DNA from: an uncultured Pseudodesulfovibrio sp.
GTDB lineage: Bacteria > Desulfobacterota > Desulfovibrionia > Desulfovibrionales > Desulfovibrionaceae
Assembly (NCBI RefSeq): GCF_963675635.1
Contig: NZ_OY776488.1
Coordinates: 537,740-601,739, forward strand
Reading direction: 5' to 3'
Length of the DNA: 64,000 nucleotides
Part shown: positions 45,016 through 54,118 of the stretch, piece by piece
Position numbering within the stretch: the stretch's first letter is position 1
How the letters are laid out: every line of letters starts with the position of its first letter
Translations under genes and position numbers: made by a program
Notes under the pieces: generated by a model
Seen by the model: the letters and a program-made list of their open reading frames with translations, nothing else
The model's database searches: none
Told to the model about the DNA's origin: nothing

Positions 45016-45507
45016 ATGAAGCGTTTTCTTGTTGTGATCTTTGTGTTGGCTATGGTGCTGGGGACAACTGTTGCTCAGGCCTCAGATGATACTGAAAAGT
45101 ATAAGAAAATTAAAATTTTCGACAGTATACAGGTTTTTGTCGATGCCAATGACATGGTGAAAGCTGATGAGGTCAAGGCGTATGCCCAGGAATATTTCCA
45201 GGCTTTCATGGGGGATATGCGTCTGAACGATGGAGCCTGGGTGGATAATTACCCTGCAGCAGGCTACGAGATTGAAAATGTTGGATATATCATTATTAAA
45301 GTGATGAATATCAGGACCGTGGGCGGAGTGAATGCCTATCATCTCAACTTTGAGTTCGGCGTTCCGCCGCGTCAACTGTATTGGGAAACAGCCATGATGG
45401 GCATCGCCCCGAACACTTTTGATTTCAAGAAAGAGTTGAAGGAAGATGTCGAGGCTATTATCGAGAAGTTTGCTGATGCGTTTCGGGAAAAACGTGGTTG
45501 GCAGTAG
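45016..45507 (+). CDS. Exported protein of unknown function
   Basis: A 163-residue protein with a clear Sec signal peptide (MKRFLVVIFVLAMVLGTTVAQA, cleavage expected after VAQA). The mature part is mixed alpha/beta with charged segments (YKKIKIFDSIQVFVDAND, EDVEAIIEKFADAFREKRG) and no cysteines, so it is probably periplasmic. I do not recognise the family. GAGAGG six bases upstream favours ATG 45016 over ATG 45010. It ends at a good terminator and appears monocistronic. Confidence 0.8.
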   Translation: MKRFLVVIFVLAMVLGTTVAQASDDTEKYKKIKIFDSIQVFVDANDMVKADEVKAYAQEYFQAFMGDMRLNDGAWVDNYPAAGYEIENVGYIIIKVMNIRTVGGVNAYHLNFEFGVPPRQLYWETAMMGIAPNTFDFKKELKEDVEAIIEKFADAFREKRGWQ

Positions 45508-45520
45508 ACTGGTATAAAAA

Positions 45521-45548
45521 GGCCCGCTATAGAGCGGGTCTTTTTTTT
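45521..45548 (+). terminator. Terminator of the exported-protein gene
   Basis: GGCCCGCT (45521-45528) pairs with AGCGGGTC (45533-45540, one G-T pair) around ATAG, followed by eight T. Confidence 0.92.
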
Positions 45549-45585
45549 GCGAAATTTACTTAGTCTTAATTCAAGGTGGCGCTGG

Positions 45586-45987
45586 TTATTCGGACGACAC
45601 AAGTCCCTTTTCTATAGAGAGTATGTCTTTTTTGTCCTGCTCCATGATGTGATTGGTCAGCCAACGGCTCAGAAAGATGAACACCTGCGAGGAGTTTGTT
45701 TTGGATGTGTTGTGCTGAAGACCTTCTACTTCTTCCCTGAAGCCAACGTGCATTTGCTGGTGATCTTCAAGATAAGGGAAGCCATTTTCACGCAAATATT
45801 TTTCTTCAGTCTCAAAGTGTATGGTGGCATATGCCTGCATTCTGTCTATAAGTGTCGCTAAAAACTGTTCGTCTTGTCGCTGTATAGCTTCATACGATTC
45901 ATTGATAAGAGCGACGAGCGTTTGGTGTTGTCTATCCAGTTCTATTACGCCAACGGACATGGTTTCATCCCAGTGCATGAGTGGCAT
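45586..45987 (-). CDS. Bacteriohemerythrin
   Basis: A 133-residue four-helix oxygen-binding protein. The diiron ligands are all visible: H21 (DRQHQTL), H57 and E61 (HFETEE), H76 and H80 (HQQMH), and H113 and D118 (HIMEQD). In anaerobes such proteins sense, store or remove oxygen. GGAG six bases upstream favours ATG 45987; ATG 45999 is the alternative. Stand-alone gene. Confidence 0.93.
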   Translation of the reverse strand: MPLMHWDETMSVGVIELDRQHQTLVALINESYEAIQRQDEQFLATLIDRMQAYATIHFETEEKYLRENGFPYLEDHQQMHVGFREEVEGLQHNTSKTNSSQVFIFLSRWLTNHIMEQDKKDILSIEKGLVSSE

Positions 45988-46214
45988 TTTTGACTCCATT
46001 GTGCTTTGTGTCGGAGATGAAATCTACCAGAAACGGTAATAATGACAAGCAACAGTTGAATCCCCCTTGCCATCTGCTTGTGGTTATTAAGTAATTATAA
46101 TTAAAACACTTGTTTGTTTTGAAGCCGTTCAGAAGATTGTTCAGATTATAATTCAAAAAAAGCGTTCGGTATGGTTGCATGGCAAACTGAGAATATGCCC
46201 AGTTAGGAGGTGGG

Positions 46215-46493
46215 ATGATGAACAAGGTTTTAATTATGTCAAACAAGTGTCAGGAGTGCGTGTTTTATCATAAGAAATGCGTACTTGGGCACAAACGTCC
46301 CTGGAATTCATTGAGTTGTGACGATTACAGACCATATTGTCTGGTGTGTAATTATCCCAAGGAATTCTGCAACACATGCCGTAATCTTGCTTCTCGCAGA
46401 CTGAAGCCGCTTGAAATCGATTTGAAAGTGACATTCAAGCATTTCAATGCGCTGCATTTTGATTGTGTCTGGCAGCCGTTGAATCTGCAATAG
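46215..46493 (+). CDS. Small cysteine-rich protein of unknown function
   Basis: A 92-residue protein with nine cysteines in the first 60 residues, arranged as C12-x2-C15, C22, C35, C42-x2-C45 and C52-x2-C55, plus one near the C-terminus. The CxxC pairs could hold one or two zinc ions or Fe-S clusters. AGGAGG precedes the ATG (46215 or 46218), supporting translation. I do not recognise the family and the neighbours (hemerythrin, UbiD) give no clear clue. Confidence 0.72.
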   Translation: MMNKVLIMSNKCQECVFYHKKCVLGHKRPWNSLSCDDYRPYCLVCNYPKEFCNTCRNLASRRLKPLEIDLKVTFKHFNALHFDCVWQPLNLQ

Positions 46494-46606
46494 CTTCTTT
46501 CGTTTGGTTTGCATCACTGGTTCCCGAAAAGTCTTGATTCTCCGCTTAACTTTTCTGATTTTTCCGTCTAGATTGACTCGCCAAAAGAAACAGAACGGGA
46601 ACCGCA

Positions 46607-48451
46607 ATGGGATACAAGAATACTCGAGAGTGCCTTGACGCACTCGAAGCCAGAGGTGAACTGGTTCGCATCGATGCGTCCGTTGATGCTCATGTTGAGA
46701 TCGGCGCGATTCAGCGGCGGGTCTTTCAGGCTGGAGGGCCGGCGTTACTCTTCAATCATGTGAAGGGATGCCGGTTCCCCATGGCTGCTAACATCTTTGG
46801 CACCAGGGAACGTGTGCATTTCATATTTCGCGATACTATAGATATGGTAGAGCGGTTGATGAAACTCAAGTTGAACCCCATGGAACTGCTCAGGCGTCCA
46901 TGGAAATACCTTGGTGCGCCCGTGACCGGGTATCATACCATGCCCAGACGCGTGTCGTCGGGGCCGGTCATGGAGAACGAAACCACAATATCCAAGCTGC
47001 CTCAACTCGTTTCCTGGCCTATGGATGGTGGCGGGTACGTGACTTTGCCGCAGGTGTATACCGAAGACCCGGACAATCCCGGCTTTGGCGGCTCCAATAT
47101 GGGAATGTATCGAGTCCAGTTGTCCGGCAATGACTACGTGCCTGATGAGGAAATCGGTCTACACTATCAGATTCATAGAGGTATTGGCCATCATCATGCT
47201 CAGGCTTTGCGAAAGGGCGAGCCTCTCAAGGTCAACGTTTTCGTGGGTGGTGCGCCTGCCATGACTTTGGCAGCCGTTATGCCGTTGCCTGAAGGACTGG
47301 CTGAAATTTTTTTTGCCGGTGCCATGGCAGGACATCGTATTCCCATGATCAAACGGGAGGGTGGTCTGCCTATCCCGGCCCAGGCTGATTTTTGTATCTG
47401 TGGTACTATTGTGGAAGGTGTGGAAAAGCCTGAAGGGCCGTTTGGTGACCATCTGGGATACTACAGTCTGGCGCATGATTTTCCGGTGCTCAAGGTGGAT
47501 AAGGTATACCATCGTGACGATGCGGTATGGCCCTTCACCACAGTGGGCCGTCCGCCGCAGGAAGACACCATGTTCGGTCAGTTTATTCATGAACTGACTG
47601 CGGATCTTGTGCCATCCGTATTTGCCGGTGTGCATGAAGTCCATGCTGTTGATGCCGCAGGTGTGCACCCGTTGCTCCTGGCCGTAGGAAGTGAACGATA
47701 TGTCCCTTATGCCGAAGAGCGGCAGCCGCAGGAATTGTTGACCAATGCCTTAGGACTGCTGGGGAATACCCAGACGTCGTTGTCCAAATATGTGCTTATT
47801 GCGGCTCGGGAAGATATGGCGGGTGGCGCATCCTGTCATGACATTCCGGGATTCTTCCGACATATGTTGGAACGGGTGGACCTGAAACGTGATCTGCATT
47901 TCATCACGCGAACCACCATAGATACGTTGGATTATTCCGGCATCAGCCTGAATCAGGGGTCCAAGTTGATCGTTGCGGCTGCCGGAAGTGTGAAACGGGA
48001 GCTTGGGACAGAATTGCCTTCGGGGATTGATTTGCCGCGTGGTTTCCGTGATCCGCAGGTATTTGCTCCCGGTATTCTGGTTATCAAAGGCCCTAAACAC
48101 CGCCGGAAGCGGGATCAGCAGGACCCGGCACTCGATCGTCTCGGTGATATGCTGCACACGGTGCGTGGGATTGAAAAGTTCCCCATGATCGTAGTGGCTG
48201 ACGATGCCGCTTTTACTGCCAGGGATTGGGATAACTTTTTGTGGGTGACGTTCACCCGATCTGATCCGGCCACGGATATGTATGGCGTGGGCGGTTTTAC
48301 CCATGCCAAGCATTGGGGCGCAGACAAGGCTGTCGTCGTGGATGCTCGTCTCAAAACATATCATGCACCGTCTCTTGACCCGGACCCGGAAGTCGAGAAG
48401 CGAGTTGACGAACTCGGCGCAAAGGGCGGCCCTCTTTACGGAATCATCTAG
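46607..48451 (+). CDS. UbiD-family decarboxylase
   Basis: A 614-residue prenyl-FMN-dependent decarboxylase. Recognisable are the N-terminal LVRIDASVDAHVEIGAIQRR, GPALLFNHVKG, the metal- and cofactor-binding MGMYRVQ and HRGIGHHHAQA region, the catalytic EGPFGDHLGYYS motif, and DAAFTARDWDNFLWVTFTRSDP. The protein is longer than classical UbiD (about 490), as in the menaquinone-pathway versions of anaerobes. With ubiX nearby, a role in menaquinone synthesis (futalosine route) is likely but not proven. Confidence 0.92.
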   Translation: MGYKNTRECLDALEARGELVRIDASVDAHVEIGAIQRRVFQAGGPALLFNHVKGCRFPMAANIFGTRERVHFIFRDTIDMVERLMKLKLNPMELLRRPWKYLGAPVTGYHTMPRRVSSGPVMENETTISKLPQLVSWPMDGGGYVTLPQVYTEDPDNPGFGGSNMGMYRVQLSGNDYVPDEEIGLHYQIHRGIGHHHAQALRKGEPLKVNVFVGGAPAMTLAAVMPLPEGLAEIFFAGAMAGHRIPMIKREGGLPIPAQADFCICGTIVEGVEKPEGPFGDHLGYYSLAHDFPVLKVDKVYHRDDAVWPFTTVGRPPQEDTMFGQFIHELTADLVPSVFAGVHEVHAVDAAGVHPLLLAVGSERYVPYAEERQPQELLTNALGLLGNTQTSLSKYVLIAAREDMAGGASCHDIPGFFRHMLERVDLKRDLHFITRTTIDTLDYSGISLNQGSKLIVAAAGSVKRELGTELPSGIDLPRGFRDPQVFAPGILVIKGPKHRRKRDQQDPALDRLGDMLHTVRGIEKFPMIVVADDAAFTARDWDNFLWVTFTRSDPATDMYGVGGFTHAKHWGADKAVVVDARLKTYHAPSLDPDPEVEKRVDELGAKGGPLYGII

Positions 48452-48465
48452 CAGTGGAGATAGAA

Positions 48466-48975
48466 ATGGACGAGAAAGTCTTAAAGGAATTGAAACTCGC
48501 CTTTGCCTGTGACGTCTATGAGACGGTCAAGGCAGCCCGAAAAAACCGGGATGAACATGTCTTTCGTCACACAATGGCCGAAGAAGACGGACAGATGGTT
48601 TTTGCCGGGATGTTTCCCAAGCAGGATATCATGGAGTTCCCTAATCTGACGGAAGAGTTCGTTAACAAGCTGCATACGTTCAACCTGCTCGGTGTGGTCA
48701 CTGATGGTGAAAGCGGATTGGATATGTTCTATCTTGGCGGCATGAACAAACCGTTTACAACTTTGACTAATGGTCAGGAGATGGTCAGGCACCTGGTCGA
48801 TGAACCGCTTATGGCTTTCCTGGAAATGTATTTCAAGGTCAAAGGTATCATGATCGATTTCAGAGAAATGAATTATGAAGAATTCACTACCGCTGTTGAA
48901 AGTGAAGTGTTCAAGAATACATCATTTTCTCAGATGAGCGAAGCTCAAGAGTTTCTGGAAGTCATCAAAAACTAG
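48466..48975 (+). CDS. Conserved-looking protein of unknown function
   Basis: A 169-residue soluble acidic protein, I do not recognise a family. It is mixed alpha/beta with no signal peptide or transmembrane segment and a single cysteine. GGAG lies six bases before the ATG; a GTG at 48454 overlaps that site. It begins 14 bases after the UbiD gene and ends at a strong terminator, so it is probably co-transcribed with it. Confidence 0.75.
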   Translation: MDEKVLKELKLAFACDVYETVKAARKNRDEHVFRHTMAEEDGQMVFAGMFPKQDIMEFPNLTEEFVNKLHTFNLLGVVTDGESGLDMFYLGGMNKPFTTLTNGQEMVRHLVDEPLMAFLEMYFKVKGIMIDFREMNYEEFTTAVESEVFKNTSFSQMSEAQEFLEVIKN

Positions 48976-48987
48976 TTTGCGCATGAA

Positions 48988-49022
48988 AAAAGGCCGCACT
49001 TCATTGAAGTGCGGCCTTTTTT
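48988..49022. terminator. Bidirectional terminator
   Basis: GGCCGCACTTC (48992-49002) pairs perfectly with GAAGTGCGGCC (49006-49016), flanked by an A-run on the left and a T-run on the right. It separates the UbiD unit from the convergent Hpt gene. Confidence 0.95.
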
Positions 49023-49421
49023 TTATCTGTTCAGTGTTCTTTCAATGGCTACTTCAAGCATGCGCTTGTGGAGTCGGATGGAAATGGTGTCACTGTTCTC
49101 GATATTGTCGACAAGCTCTCTGAGTTTGTCGACCGATTCAAGACATGCGGTGATGATCAATTCGTTTGGAGTGATCTGTTTTTTACGAATCATTTCCAGT
49201 ATGTTTTCAATTTTATGAGAGAGCTCCTCGATGCTGTCGAGTTCGAGCAGGTTGGAACCGGCCTTGACTGAGTGGGCATCGCGAAAGATGGAGTTGATAG
49301 TCTCCTGATCACAATTGATTCCACATTCTTCCAAATGCAAAAGGCCCGACTCGATGGAGTCGAGCCGTTCGGCTGTTTCTTCTATGAAGATTTCAACGAC
49401 TTCGTCACCACGTTTGATCAA
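49023..49421 (-). CDS. HPt domain protein (CheA P1-like)
   Basis: A 132-residue single-domain phosphotransfer protein. The motif FRDAHSVKAGSNLLEL carries the phosphorylatable histidine (about residue 50) within a four-helix pattern like the CheA P1 domain. There is no kinase domain, so it must receive phosphate from another protein. Its start overlaps the cheV stop by four bases, so the two are one transcription unit. Confidence 0.9.
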   Translation of the reverse strand: MIKRGDEVVEIFIEETAERLDSIESGLLHLEECGINCDQETINSIFRDAHSVKAGSNLLELDSIEELSHKIENILEMIRKKQITPNELIITACLESVDKLRELVDNIENSDTISIRLHKRMLEVAIERTLNR

Positions 49422-50362
49422 TCTATTCCACCTTCAATAAGGTTGATGGCGATTTCGGGAATCGTGTTCAGATCCGGTTTGGATATTTGTCTGTTTGCAC
49501 CGACTGAATCACCTTTATGTTTTAATTCCTTTGTGATGATGGACGAATACAATATGACCGGCAGTTTATGCAAGAGGGGATCATCCTTAATGTTCTTGGT
49601 CAGGCTGAAACCATCCATGAGGGGCATCTCAATGTCGGAAATGACAATATTCACGAAGTCGGTGATATCTTTTCCGGAGGCCTCGGCTTCATCCCTGAGT
49701 CCTCTGATTGTCCGCAATGCCTCGTCGCCGTTGTTGGTGATGATGGGATTGAAGTTGGCATCAGTCAGGTTCTGCTTAATCATGGCCCGGATGGTGGCGG
49801 AATCATCGGCAACAAGCACATTGTACCGGGTCTTGGAAATGGTCATGTCCTCATCTGATTTTGGTTCGAACTGTGTCAGGATCGTTTCCAGATCAAGGAG
49901 TTGGACAAAGTAATCGCCTTTGTCGATAAGTCCGACAATGGCATCCGTGTTACTGCTAATAATGTTTGAAGGCGGTATGACCTCACCCCAGCCGACACGT
50001 TGAATCTCCGTGACTCCCGATACCAGGAATCCAGTGACGGATTTACTGAACTCCGTAACGATGACGATGTCTCGTTCGGTTTTCGGCATATCCAATTCCA
50101 GCCACACAGAGAGATCCAGAACCGGAAGGATCAGGTCGCGAAGAGGTATTGTTCCCATGAAAGAAGGGTGAGGAGCCGATTCCGGCGGATCAAGATTCGG
50201 TGTTTCAATGACCTGCATGACTTTGGCCACGTTGATTCCAAAAAAATTGGGAACAGGCTCTTCGCCTTCCTTGCGGATTTCATTGATGTAGAACTCGAGG
50301 ATTTCAAGTTCATTGGTCCCTGTTTCCAACAGGATCCCGGTGTCTATTGCGCTTTTGCTCAT
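49418..50362 (-). CDS. cheV: Chemotaxis protein CheV
   Basis: A 314-residue coupling protein: a CheW domain (ILLETGTNELEILEFYI to about 170) joined to a receiver domain (NVLVADDSATIRAMIKQNL, acceptor aspartate in VISDIEMPLMDGF). It links chemoreceptors to CheA and adapts by phosphorylation. The start at 50362 (MSKSAIDTG) is preferred on family length and a GGGAG site; the frame stays open to an ATG at 50443. It pairs with the small HPt protein downstream. Confidence 0.92.
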   Translation of the reverse strand: MSKSAIDTGILLETGTNELEILEFYINEIRKEGEEPVPNFFGINVAKVMQVIETPNLDPPESAPHPSFMGTIPLRDLILPVLDLSVWLELDMPKTERDIVIVTEFSKSVTGFLVSGVTEIQRVGWGEVIPPSNIISSNTDAIVGLIDKGDYFVQLLDLETILTQFEPKSDEDMTISKTRYNVLVADDSATIRAMIKQNLTDANFNPIITNNGDEALRTIRGLRDEAEASGKDITDFVNIVISDIEMPLMDGFSLTKNIKDDPLLHKLPVILYSSIITKELKHKGDSVGANRQISKPDLNTIPEIAINLIEGGID

Positions 50363-50600
50363 GAATGGTCTCCCAATCAGGTTCATGTCGACGTTTTCAG
50401 CCAAGTAGTGCGTAATATACGCTGTCATGGATTTTATGTCCATGTAGTTCGAAGATTTCTCGTGAATTTATAATGCCTTCATGTTGAATTTGTCATTGTA
50501 TATATGTGGAGTAATTTTTTGCAATGCCTTGACGTCTTCACGAAGCCCATGCACAAGAATATTGGTTAAAAATGTTCATAAAATGTAATGGAGATGCATA

Positions 50601-53558
50601 ATGAGCGAGAAAAAGACCGTTGATCCGACAAATATTCAGAAAAAAGTTGTTGAAAGGCTTCAGAAGTCTGCGGCTGATCTCATCCCCTGGTTCTACAGTG
50701 ACATGCCTGAATATTATTTTCTTACCCATGGCGAAGAAGAGCAGATTACTCATGTCATGGCGTTACTCTCTGGCATGGTTCGCAAGGAAAAGCAGTCACT
50801 GGCATTGCATAGTCCGTGTGGCACCAAGGTGACACACATCACGCCGGGTGGAGATATGAACGCGTTGGCCGGAGTTCTCAAGAGGTATCAGGATAAAGAT
50901 ATCGAGATAGCCCGAGTGTATTCCAGTCATGATGATTCCTTGCGACTTGATACCTTTGTCTTCGGCCCGCAACCTCTGTGCTCTTTGGATGCACAATCCG
51001 TCAAGGATGTGATGGGGATGGTGCAGGACGGAACTGTTGAACTCGGTTCTGAAAATGTCGGAGATTTCAGGAATTTTCTCGGTTCTGTGAGTGAAGATTA
51101 TATTGAAAAATTTGAACCGGGTCGGGTCTTGCGGCATTTCAGGACGTGCGGCTGTGTAGAGAATCAGGAACGGGTACAAATCCTGCTGGAAAAAGATGTG
51201 CATCCGGGCTTTGATCGTATCAGTGTGGCTATGGCTAATCCGCCGCGAACCTCCCTGCTGTTGCGGGTTGTGAACGTCTTTGCCCGCGAGAACATTCCTG
51301 TGGACCGGGCCTATTCAGATCAGTTCGAGCGCGGTGAAAAAGCACCCGTGGCTATTATGAGTTTCTATCTGGACAAGGAACGCATTGATCTTGATGAGTC
51401 CAGCAAAAAATGGCTGCGTCTCAAGCGTCAGCTTGAAATGACCAAATGGTTTGCACCACATGGTCTGGAAGCTCTGGCCTACGAAGAGGGGTGGGAACTG
51501 GAACAGGTCATGCTTATGCAGGCGGCAGGAGAGTTTGCGCATCAGTTTCTCATCAAGAAGGATTTGCATGCCTATACCTCCAGTCGAATTGTTTACGTTA
51601 TTCTCAAACACCGTGACGTGGCACAGAAACTCTTTGATTATTTTGAGACACGATTCAATCCGGCTTTTGTCGGAGACAGAGAAGCTGTCATGGCTGAGAA
51701 GCGCATGATTGCACGTGCTGCCATCCGGGATGTCGGCAACAGTATTCATCGTGATATTCTGACCTATATCTATAAATTTTTCCGCTATACCTTGCGGACG
51801 AATTACTACTTGGAACACAAGCTCGGCCTGAGTTTCCGACTTGATCCGCTGATCCTTGCGCCCATGCCAAGAGAGGAACGACCATTTGGCGTGTATTGCT
51901 TCCATGGTCCGTACAGCTTTGCCTTCCAGGTGCGGTATCGTGATACGGCTCGTGGCGGTGTCCGTGTGGTGCGGACATGGAGTCAGGAAGAGTTCGAGAT
52001 GGAGTCCAACAGGTTGTTTGACGAAGTGACCAAGCTGGCTTCAGCCCAGCAGTTCAAGAACAAGGATATTCCCGAGGGTGGTTCAAAAGCCGTTATTCTT
52101 CTCGGTCCGGAAGGGGATATCGATCTGGCCGTCAAATCCATGGTGGATTCGTTCCTGGATCTGCTGGTTATTCCTGAAGGGGTAGACGGTTTGGTTCAGC
52201 CCGGTATTGTGGATTATCTGGGACGCGAAGAGATCATCTTCCTCGGCCCGGACGAAAATATCACGCCGAATCACATTCGATGGATTGCAGCGCGGGCAGA
52301 ACTCCGTGGGTACAAATGGCCGAGCGCCTTCATGAGTTCCAAGCCCGGGGCTGGTATCGCGCACAAGGAATACGGTGTGACATCCGAGGGCGTTATCGTC
52401 TTCGCCGATGAATTACTGCGTACTCTTGGCATTGACCCGGATAATGAGTCCTTTACGGTTAAGATAACCGGCGGACCAGCTGGCGATGTGGCGTCCAATG
52501 TCATGCGATTCCTCATGCGCGATTATGGTGAAAATGCCAAAATCGTGGCCATGACTGATGGGCACGGCGCAGCGTATGACCCTGATGGTATGGATCATGC
52601 TGAGCTTCTTCGCCTCATGGATGGGAATTTCAAGGCCTCTCATTTTGATAAATCAAAACTGACGGGTGAGGGTGCATTTGTTGTATCCACGGATGAACCG
52701 GAAGGAACCCGTATTCGCAACACGCTGCACAATACGGCGGTAGCGGATATCTTTATTCCATCTGGTGGACGTCCTGACACAATTAATATGTCCAACTGGA
52801 AAGAATTCCTGCAAAAAGATGGGACTCCGTCAGCACGGGGGCTGGTGGAAGGCGCAAATATCTTTATCTCTGCCGAGGCCCGTGCCGAGATGGAGAAAGC
52901 CGGTGTTCTGGCTGTTCCTGGCCCTTCGGCCAATAAGACCGGCGTTATCTGTTCTTCCTATGAAATTCTGGCCGGGCTCATTCTCAGCGAAGAAGAGTTC
53001 CTGGAAATCAAGGATGAATATGTGGCTCAGCTGATCGACATTCTGCGGGATCGTGCTCGGTCCGAAGCCCGAGTGCTCATGCGGGAGTTCAAGTTGGCCG
53101 GTGGAAAGCGGACCATCACCCAGCTTTCTTTTGAGCTGTCCGAGTCAATCAACTCACTTGCAGACAGGGTGGCCGAAGTGTTGAACGATTCCGTGGACAG
53201 GGTGGCGGATGATCCGCAACTTGTTGAAGTCCTTTTGTCGTATTGTCCGGCGGTGTTTGCCGAGAAGTATAGAGATCGGATTGTGAATGATATTCCTCGT
53301 GGGCATCAACTTGCATTACTTGCTTCATTTGTATCGGCCAAGATGCTGTATCAGGAGGGCATGGGCTGGGCTGATCATTTGGTTGAATTGCGCGATATCC
53401 GTGACGTGTTTTTCAATTATCTTGATCAGGATAAAATTGTTGACGGATTGTTGGATGAGGTCCGAAAAGCCGGATTGGAACATGCGGATCTTATTGTTGA
53501 TATCCTGGAAAATTCCGGGCGCAAGAAGCTTACTTTAAACAAACTCGGGCTTGGATAA
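50601..53558 (+). CDS. NAD-specific glutamate dehydrogenase (large type)
   Basis: A 985-residue enzyme deaminating glutamate to 2-oxoglutarate. The catalytic core is seen in FQVRYRDTARGGVRVVRTWS, the substrate lysine region SAQQFKNKDIPEGGSKAV, the Rossmann stretch KITGGPAGDVASNVMRFL and the C-terminal LVEGANIFISAEAR and NKTGVICSSYE. N-terminal 400 residues are an ACT-like regulatory region. The size fits the 115-kDa class (shorter than the 180-kDa actinobacterial class). Monocistronic with a strong hairpin downstream. Confidence 0.93.
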   Translation: MSEKKTVDPTNIQKKVVERLQKSAADLIPWFYSDMPEYYFLTHGEEEQITHVMALLSGMVRKEKQSLALHSPCGTKVTHITPGGDMNALAGVLKRYQDKDIEIARVYSSHDDSLRLDTFVFGPQPLCSLDAQSVKDVMGMVQDGTVELGSENVGDFRNFLGSVSEDYIEKFEPGRVLRHFRTCGCVENQERVQILLEKDVHPGFDRISVAMANPPRTSLLLRVVNVFARENIPVDRAYSDQFERGEKAPVAIMSFYLDKERIDLDESSKKWLRLKRQLEMTKWFAPHGLEALAYEEGWELEQVMLMQAAGEFAHQFLIKKDLHAYTSSRIVYVILKHRDVAQKLFDYFETRFNPAFVGDREAVMAEKRMIARAAIRDVGNSIHRDILTYIYKFFRYTLRTNYYLEHKLGLSFRLDPLILAPMPREERPFGVYCFHGPYSFAFQVRYRDTARGGVRVVRTWSQEEFEMESNRLFDEVTKLASAQQFKNKDIPEGGSKAVILLGPEGDIDLAVKSMVDSFLDLLVIPEGVDGLVQPGIVDYLGREEIIFLGPDENITPNHIRWIAARAELRGYKWPSAFMSSKPGAGIAHKEYGVTSEGVIVFADELLRTLGIDPDNESFTVKITGGPAGDVASNVMRFLMRDYGENAKIVAMTDGHGAAYDPDGMDHAELLRLMDGNFKASHFDKSKLTGEGAFVVSTDEPEGTRIRNTLHNTAVADIFIPSGGRPDTINMSNWKEFLQKDGTPSARGLVEGANIFISAEARAEMEKAGVLAVPGPSANKTGVICSSYEILAGLILSEEEFLEIKDEYVAQLIDILRDRARSEARVLMREFKLAGGKRTITQLSFELSESINSLADRVAEVLNDSVDRVADDPQLVEVLLSYCPAVFAEKYRDRIVNDIPRGHQLALLASFVSAKMLYQEGMGWADHLVELRDIRDVFFNYLDQDKIVDGLLDEVRKAGLEHADLIVDILENSGRKKLTLNKLGLG

Positions 53559-53581
53559 AATCCGACTTGTAACTAACTATT

Positions 53582-53632
53582 TGTGATTCCTGGAGGTCTA
53601 TTGTGCCTTCAGGAGTCACATTTCTTCTTTTT
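53582..53632 (+). terminator. Terminator of the glutamate dehydrogenase gene
   Basis: A 15-bp stem (53582-53596 with 53606-53620, two G-T pairs) with a nine-base loop is followed by a T-rich tract. Confidence 0.85.
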
Positions 53633-53648
53633 GTGGTATGAAATCCAC

Positions 53649-53677
53649 TTGACAAACGTATGAGCAGATCGTACTCT
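53649..53677 (+). promoter_or_regulatory. Promoter of the ArsR-family gene
   Basis: TTGACA (53649-53654) and TACTCT (53672-53677) are 17 bases apart. The predicted start falls within or just before the operator at 53686. Confidence 0.65.
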
Positions 53678-53685
53678 AACTACAA

Positions 53686-53701
53686 ATGAACAAATACTCA
53701 T
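53686..53701. promoter_or_regulatory. ArsR/SmtB-type operator 1
   Basis: ATGAACAAATACTCAT is an imperfect dyad (ATGA...TCAT) of the 12-2-12 SmtB/ZiaR operator type (TGAACA-N2-TATTCA in cyanobacteria). It lies right after the -10 box and 13 bases before the repressor gene, as expected for autorepression. It shares ATGAA, A at the same spacing, and CTCATGT with operator 2. Confidence 0.7.
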
Positions 53702-53713
53702 GTGAGGCAGAAT

Positions 53714-54070
53714 ATGTCCAATGTAGCCTGTAGTGATACTGAGCAACACGAGAAAAATGTGGCAGCAGCCAAGGAAAAGATGCTCTCCGAAAGAGAGTTT
53801 CTCTTTCTTGCAGAATTGTTCAAGGCTCTGGGTGATTATACCCGCGTTCGTATTCTTTATGCCTTGTCTGTTGGAGAGTTGTGTGTCTGTGCACTTGCTG
53901 AAGTTCTGGACATGTCCCAGTCGGCGATTTCTCATCAACTGAGATTGCTCCGGGCAGCAAAGCTGGTTCGTTATCGCAAGGAAGGAAAGAACGTTTTTTA
54001 CTCTCTGGATGATGACCATGTGCGTAATCTGGTCAGCCAGGGGCTCGAGCATGTCAGGGAACAGGGGTAA
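53714..54070 (+). CDS. ArsR/SmtB-family metal-responsive repressor
   Basis: A 118-residue winged-helix repressor. The helix-turn-helix reads MSQSAISHQLRLLRAAKLV and the preceding helix carries ELCVCAL (C57, C59), the CxC metal-sensing motif of ArsR and CadC-type proteins; C6 could be a third ligand. An FYSLDDDHV segment replaces the alpha-5 histidine site region and has one histidine. It should release DNA on binding a metal or metalloid. It governs, by its own operator and a second copy, the adjacent permease. Confidence 0.92.
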   Translation: MSNVACSDTEQHEKNVAAAKEKMLSEREFLFLAELFKALGDYTRVRILYALSVGELCVCALAEVLDMSQSAISHQLRLLRAAKLVRYRKEGKNVFYSLDDDHVRNLVSQGLEHVREQG

Positions 54071-54090
54071 AAGCCCCTGTCCTCTTTTTT
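54061..54090 (+). terminator. Terminator at the end of the ArsR gene
   Basis: ACAGGGG (54061-54067) pairs with CCCCTGT (54074-54080), followed by CC and eight T. The stem includes the stop codon. Confidence 0.85.
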
Positions 54091-54102
54091 TTGCCATCAC
54101 TT

Positions 54103-54118
54103 ATGAATACTTGCTCAT
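54103..54118. promoter_or_regulatory. ArsR/SmtB-type operator 2
   Basis: ATGAATACTTGCTCAT has the same half-sites as operator 1, with a further half-site ATGAACAT beginning at 54121. It lies between the repressor's terminator and the permease start, so the permease is probably transcribed from its own repressed promoter. Confidence 0.65.
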
